Positions 6,609 through 7,765 of a DNA stretch of 7,765 nt are shown here, one piece after another. The notes beneath the pieces were generated by a model. It was not told the origin of the DNA and made no database searches. It saw nothing but the letters and a program-made list of their open reading frames with translations. The number at the start of each line of letters is the position of its first letter. Positions within the stretch are counted from its first letter, which is position 1. This DNA is from JAHEYF01 sp045805185 (GTDB taxonomy: Bacteria; Bacteroidota; Bacteroidia; B-17B0; Aurantibacillaceae). Both the position numbers and the translations under genes were made by a program. The stretch is from positions 1 through 7,765 of the forward strand of contig JBJMLS010000226.1 of NCBI GenBank assembly GCA_045805185.1, written 5' to 3'.

Positions 6609-6741
6609 TTTTCTTCTCTGGCGAATGAATTTCTCCTTACTGAATAGCGCGCTTATGGTAAATACAATTGCTATAATGCGCTTCCATCGATCCTGAGGAT
6701 AACCTATCCACGAAAACTTACAGTTAAACGTTTTTTGTATC

Positions 6742-7470
6742 TTGTATCTTAAAATAAATCACATCCGTGTTTCAATGATCGTTATTTGCTGTTTTATTCA
6801 ATCCTTATCCTGGTCTCAGAGTGGTTTGGATGTTGAGCCTGGCGTAGATCGCTGGGAGGTAAAAACAACAGCTGCAAAATTAACGGAAACTACGAAGCCC
6901 AGACATGTTGTTCTTGAAACCCTGCTTCGATTGCCACTTATGGCGCCAGAATACAGCAAGAGCGATTATGACGATAAGTTAATACCGAAAAGCCCCGCAC
7001 CAAGACTTAAGGAAGGAGACATTATCACTACCGAAGGTTACATGCATCTTGTCGCGCTTGAAAGAGCATCGGACACCCATAAGGATGGAGATTATCACAT
7101 TCAGATAACACTGAGCCCTGAATGGACTGATTCATGTTTCATTGTAGAGATACCTTATAAAGCTTTTGCAAAGAACAAAGACCTTAAAGACCTGTGCGAG
7201 AAAAACAGACTCTTCATTAGAAAACGCATTCTTAAAAAAGAGGATAAGGAACCGAGCCCCGGCGGGAACGTAATGAAAGGAATCGCATACGTGAGGGTCA
7301 CAGGTCAGCTTTTTTACGATGCCATTCACGCTTCACAAATGCGAAATAAAAACCCTGACAAAAGGAAATACAGAGGAAAAAAAGGGACGAGCGAAGCAGC
7401 AATGCACTCTTATACTGCGTGGGAGATCCATCCAGTTACGGATATAATTTTCTGGCCTCGACCGAAATAA
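6742..7470 (+). CDS. Exported protein with DGDxH / VTGxxFxD / WEIHPV motifs, function unknown
   Basis: From the TTG at 6742 this is 242 residues, with a signal peptide that has a basic n-region (K4, H7, R9), a hydrophobic core (MIVICCFI) and cleavage near WS-Q26. The ATG at 6775 would give 231 residues but leaves no positive charge before the core, so I favour the TTG; this is not certain. The mature protein has EGDIITTEGYMHLVALERAS (91-110), DGDYHIQITL (115-124), IVEIP (134-138), a basic stretch (about 155-170), VRVTGQLFYDAIHAS (184-198) and WEIHPVTDIIF (227-237). The order 'DGDxH, IVExP, VTGxxFxD..H, E-h-HPV' recurs in a family of bacterial secreted proteins I recall as beta-rich, perhaps OB-fold-like; no enzyme activity is known to me. 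The 133-base gap upstream (6609-6741) has no TAnnTTTG match and no T-tailed terminator. It ends 23 bases from the convergent gene on the other strand. Confidence 0.78.
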   Translation: MYLKINHIRVSMIVICCFIQSLSWSQSGLDVEPGVDRWEVKTTAAKLTETTKPRHVVLETLLRLPLMAPEYSKSDYDDKLIPKSPAPRLKEGDIITTEGYMHLVALERASDTHKDGDYHIQITLSPEWTDSCFIVEIPYKAFAKNKDLKDLCEKNRLFIRKRILKKEDKEPSPGGNVMKGIAYVRVTGQLFYDAIHASQMRNKNPDKRKYRGKKGTSEAAMHSYTAWEIHPVTDIIFWPRPK

Positions 7471-7493
7471 ACCGAAGTAAACATATCAGCGTT

Positions 7494-7765
7494 CTATACC
7501 GCCACTTTCACCACTTCCTCGTACACATCCTTCCATCCCTTCCATTCTCTCCAATCGCTGATGGTTTCATTGTGCCAGATGCTTACAAATTGTCCATTCA
7601 TTTTTTTTACATCTTCAACAAGGGGTCGGATAAGCGGTATGACATCTTCAGGATTTACCTTCATATAGAAGCGCAGGGTGGCGTCCATTACAGCGAAAGA
7701 GTGAATTCTCAGGTTGGTCTCCGTTTCAGTGTCCAGGTCGTACCAATAAAAAGGCGTGCAGATAC
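7494..7765 (-). CDS. C-terminal part of a probable polysaccharide-deacetylase-family protein
   Basis: The minus-strand frame ending at the TAG at 7496-7494 stays open to the window edge: 89 codons are visible and the start lies beyond 7765. An internal ATG at 7688 is not the real start, because conserved sequence continues upstream of it. Visible motifs are CTPFYWYDLDTE near the edge, then SFAVMDATLRFY, a helix with PEDVIPLIRPLVEDVKKM, FVSIWHNETISD and finally WKGWKDVYEEVVK at the C-terminus. This series resembles the end of the large Bacteroidota polysaccharide-deacetylase-like proteins (NodB-type fold), where the WHNE segment lies in the last strand region. The assignment is from memory of that family; the metal-binding NodB motifs would be off the window. 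It converges with the 6742-7470 gene, with no obvious shared terminator in the 23-base gap. Confidence 0.68.
   Translation of the reverse strand, partial: ICTPFYWYDLDTETETNLRIHSFAVMDATLRFYMKVNPEDVIPLIRPLVEDVKKMNGQFVSIWHNETISDWREWKGWKDVYEEVVKVAV

Noticed and set aside
6672..6677. TATAAT as a sigma-70 -10 box upstream of the 6742 gene
   Set aside because: The window shows Bacteroidota features, whose main sigma factor uses TAnnTTTG, and no matching -35 element is present.
6646..6682. Imperfect hairpin AGCGC-TTAT / ATAA-GCGCT as terminator of the 5709-6608 gene
   Set aside because: The stem is interrupted, the loop is long and no T-run follows.

Overview
The window looks like chromosomal DNA from a member of the Bacteroidota. 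Three things point there: exported proteins with short 'MKK/MKNLL ... A-Q' type signal peptides, a very long secreted protein made of PKD/Ig-like modules, and two exact matches to the Bacteroidota -7 promoter consensus TAnnTTTG. The gene pair acyl-CoA reductase / dicluster ferredoxin, divergently arranged, is also one I associate with that phylum. No RNA gene, CRISPR array, insertion sequence or phage gene was found.

Layout. Positions 1-4085 (minus strand) hold the N-terminal 1361 codons of a huge secreted surface protein that runs off the left edge. It has a signal peptide, a MAM/jelly-roll-like N-terminal domain, one PKD-like domain, nine tandem Ig-like modules of 91-92 residues, two further Ig-like domains and a PKD domain. 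The frame has no stop anywhere in the window. Upstream on the same strand (4158-5201) is a LuxC-family acyl-CoA reductase. A 56-base divergent promoter region separates it from a 2[4Fe-4S] ferredoxin on the plus strand (5258-5605), which ends in a clear intrinsic terminator (5626-5660). Two plus-strand genes for exported proteins follow: a conserved protein of unknown function (GTG start preferred at 5709, ending 6608) and a protein with DGDxH / VTGxxFxD / WEIHPV motifs (6742-7470). The right edge (7494-7765, minus strand) carries the C-terminal end of what looks like a Bacteroidota polysaccharide-deacetylase-family protein, convergent with the preceding gene.

How the genes relate. The reductase and ferredoxin are the only pair whose arrangement suggests a shared job, namely redox chemistry on an acyl-CoA or related thioester. 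No luciferase, luxD or luxE partner is present, so bioluminescence is not implied. The rest are mainly cell-envelope or secreted proteins with no visible common pathway. The most unusual signals are in the giant protein: an almost perfectly phased 276-base repeat, a Cys pair 58 codons apart in all nine modules, and 1170 consecutive residues without a Lys or Arg. I see no convincing new multi-gene system; the giant repeat protein and the divergent reductase/ferredoxin control region deserve the closest look.
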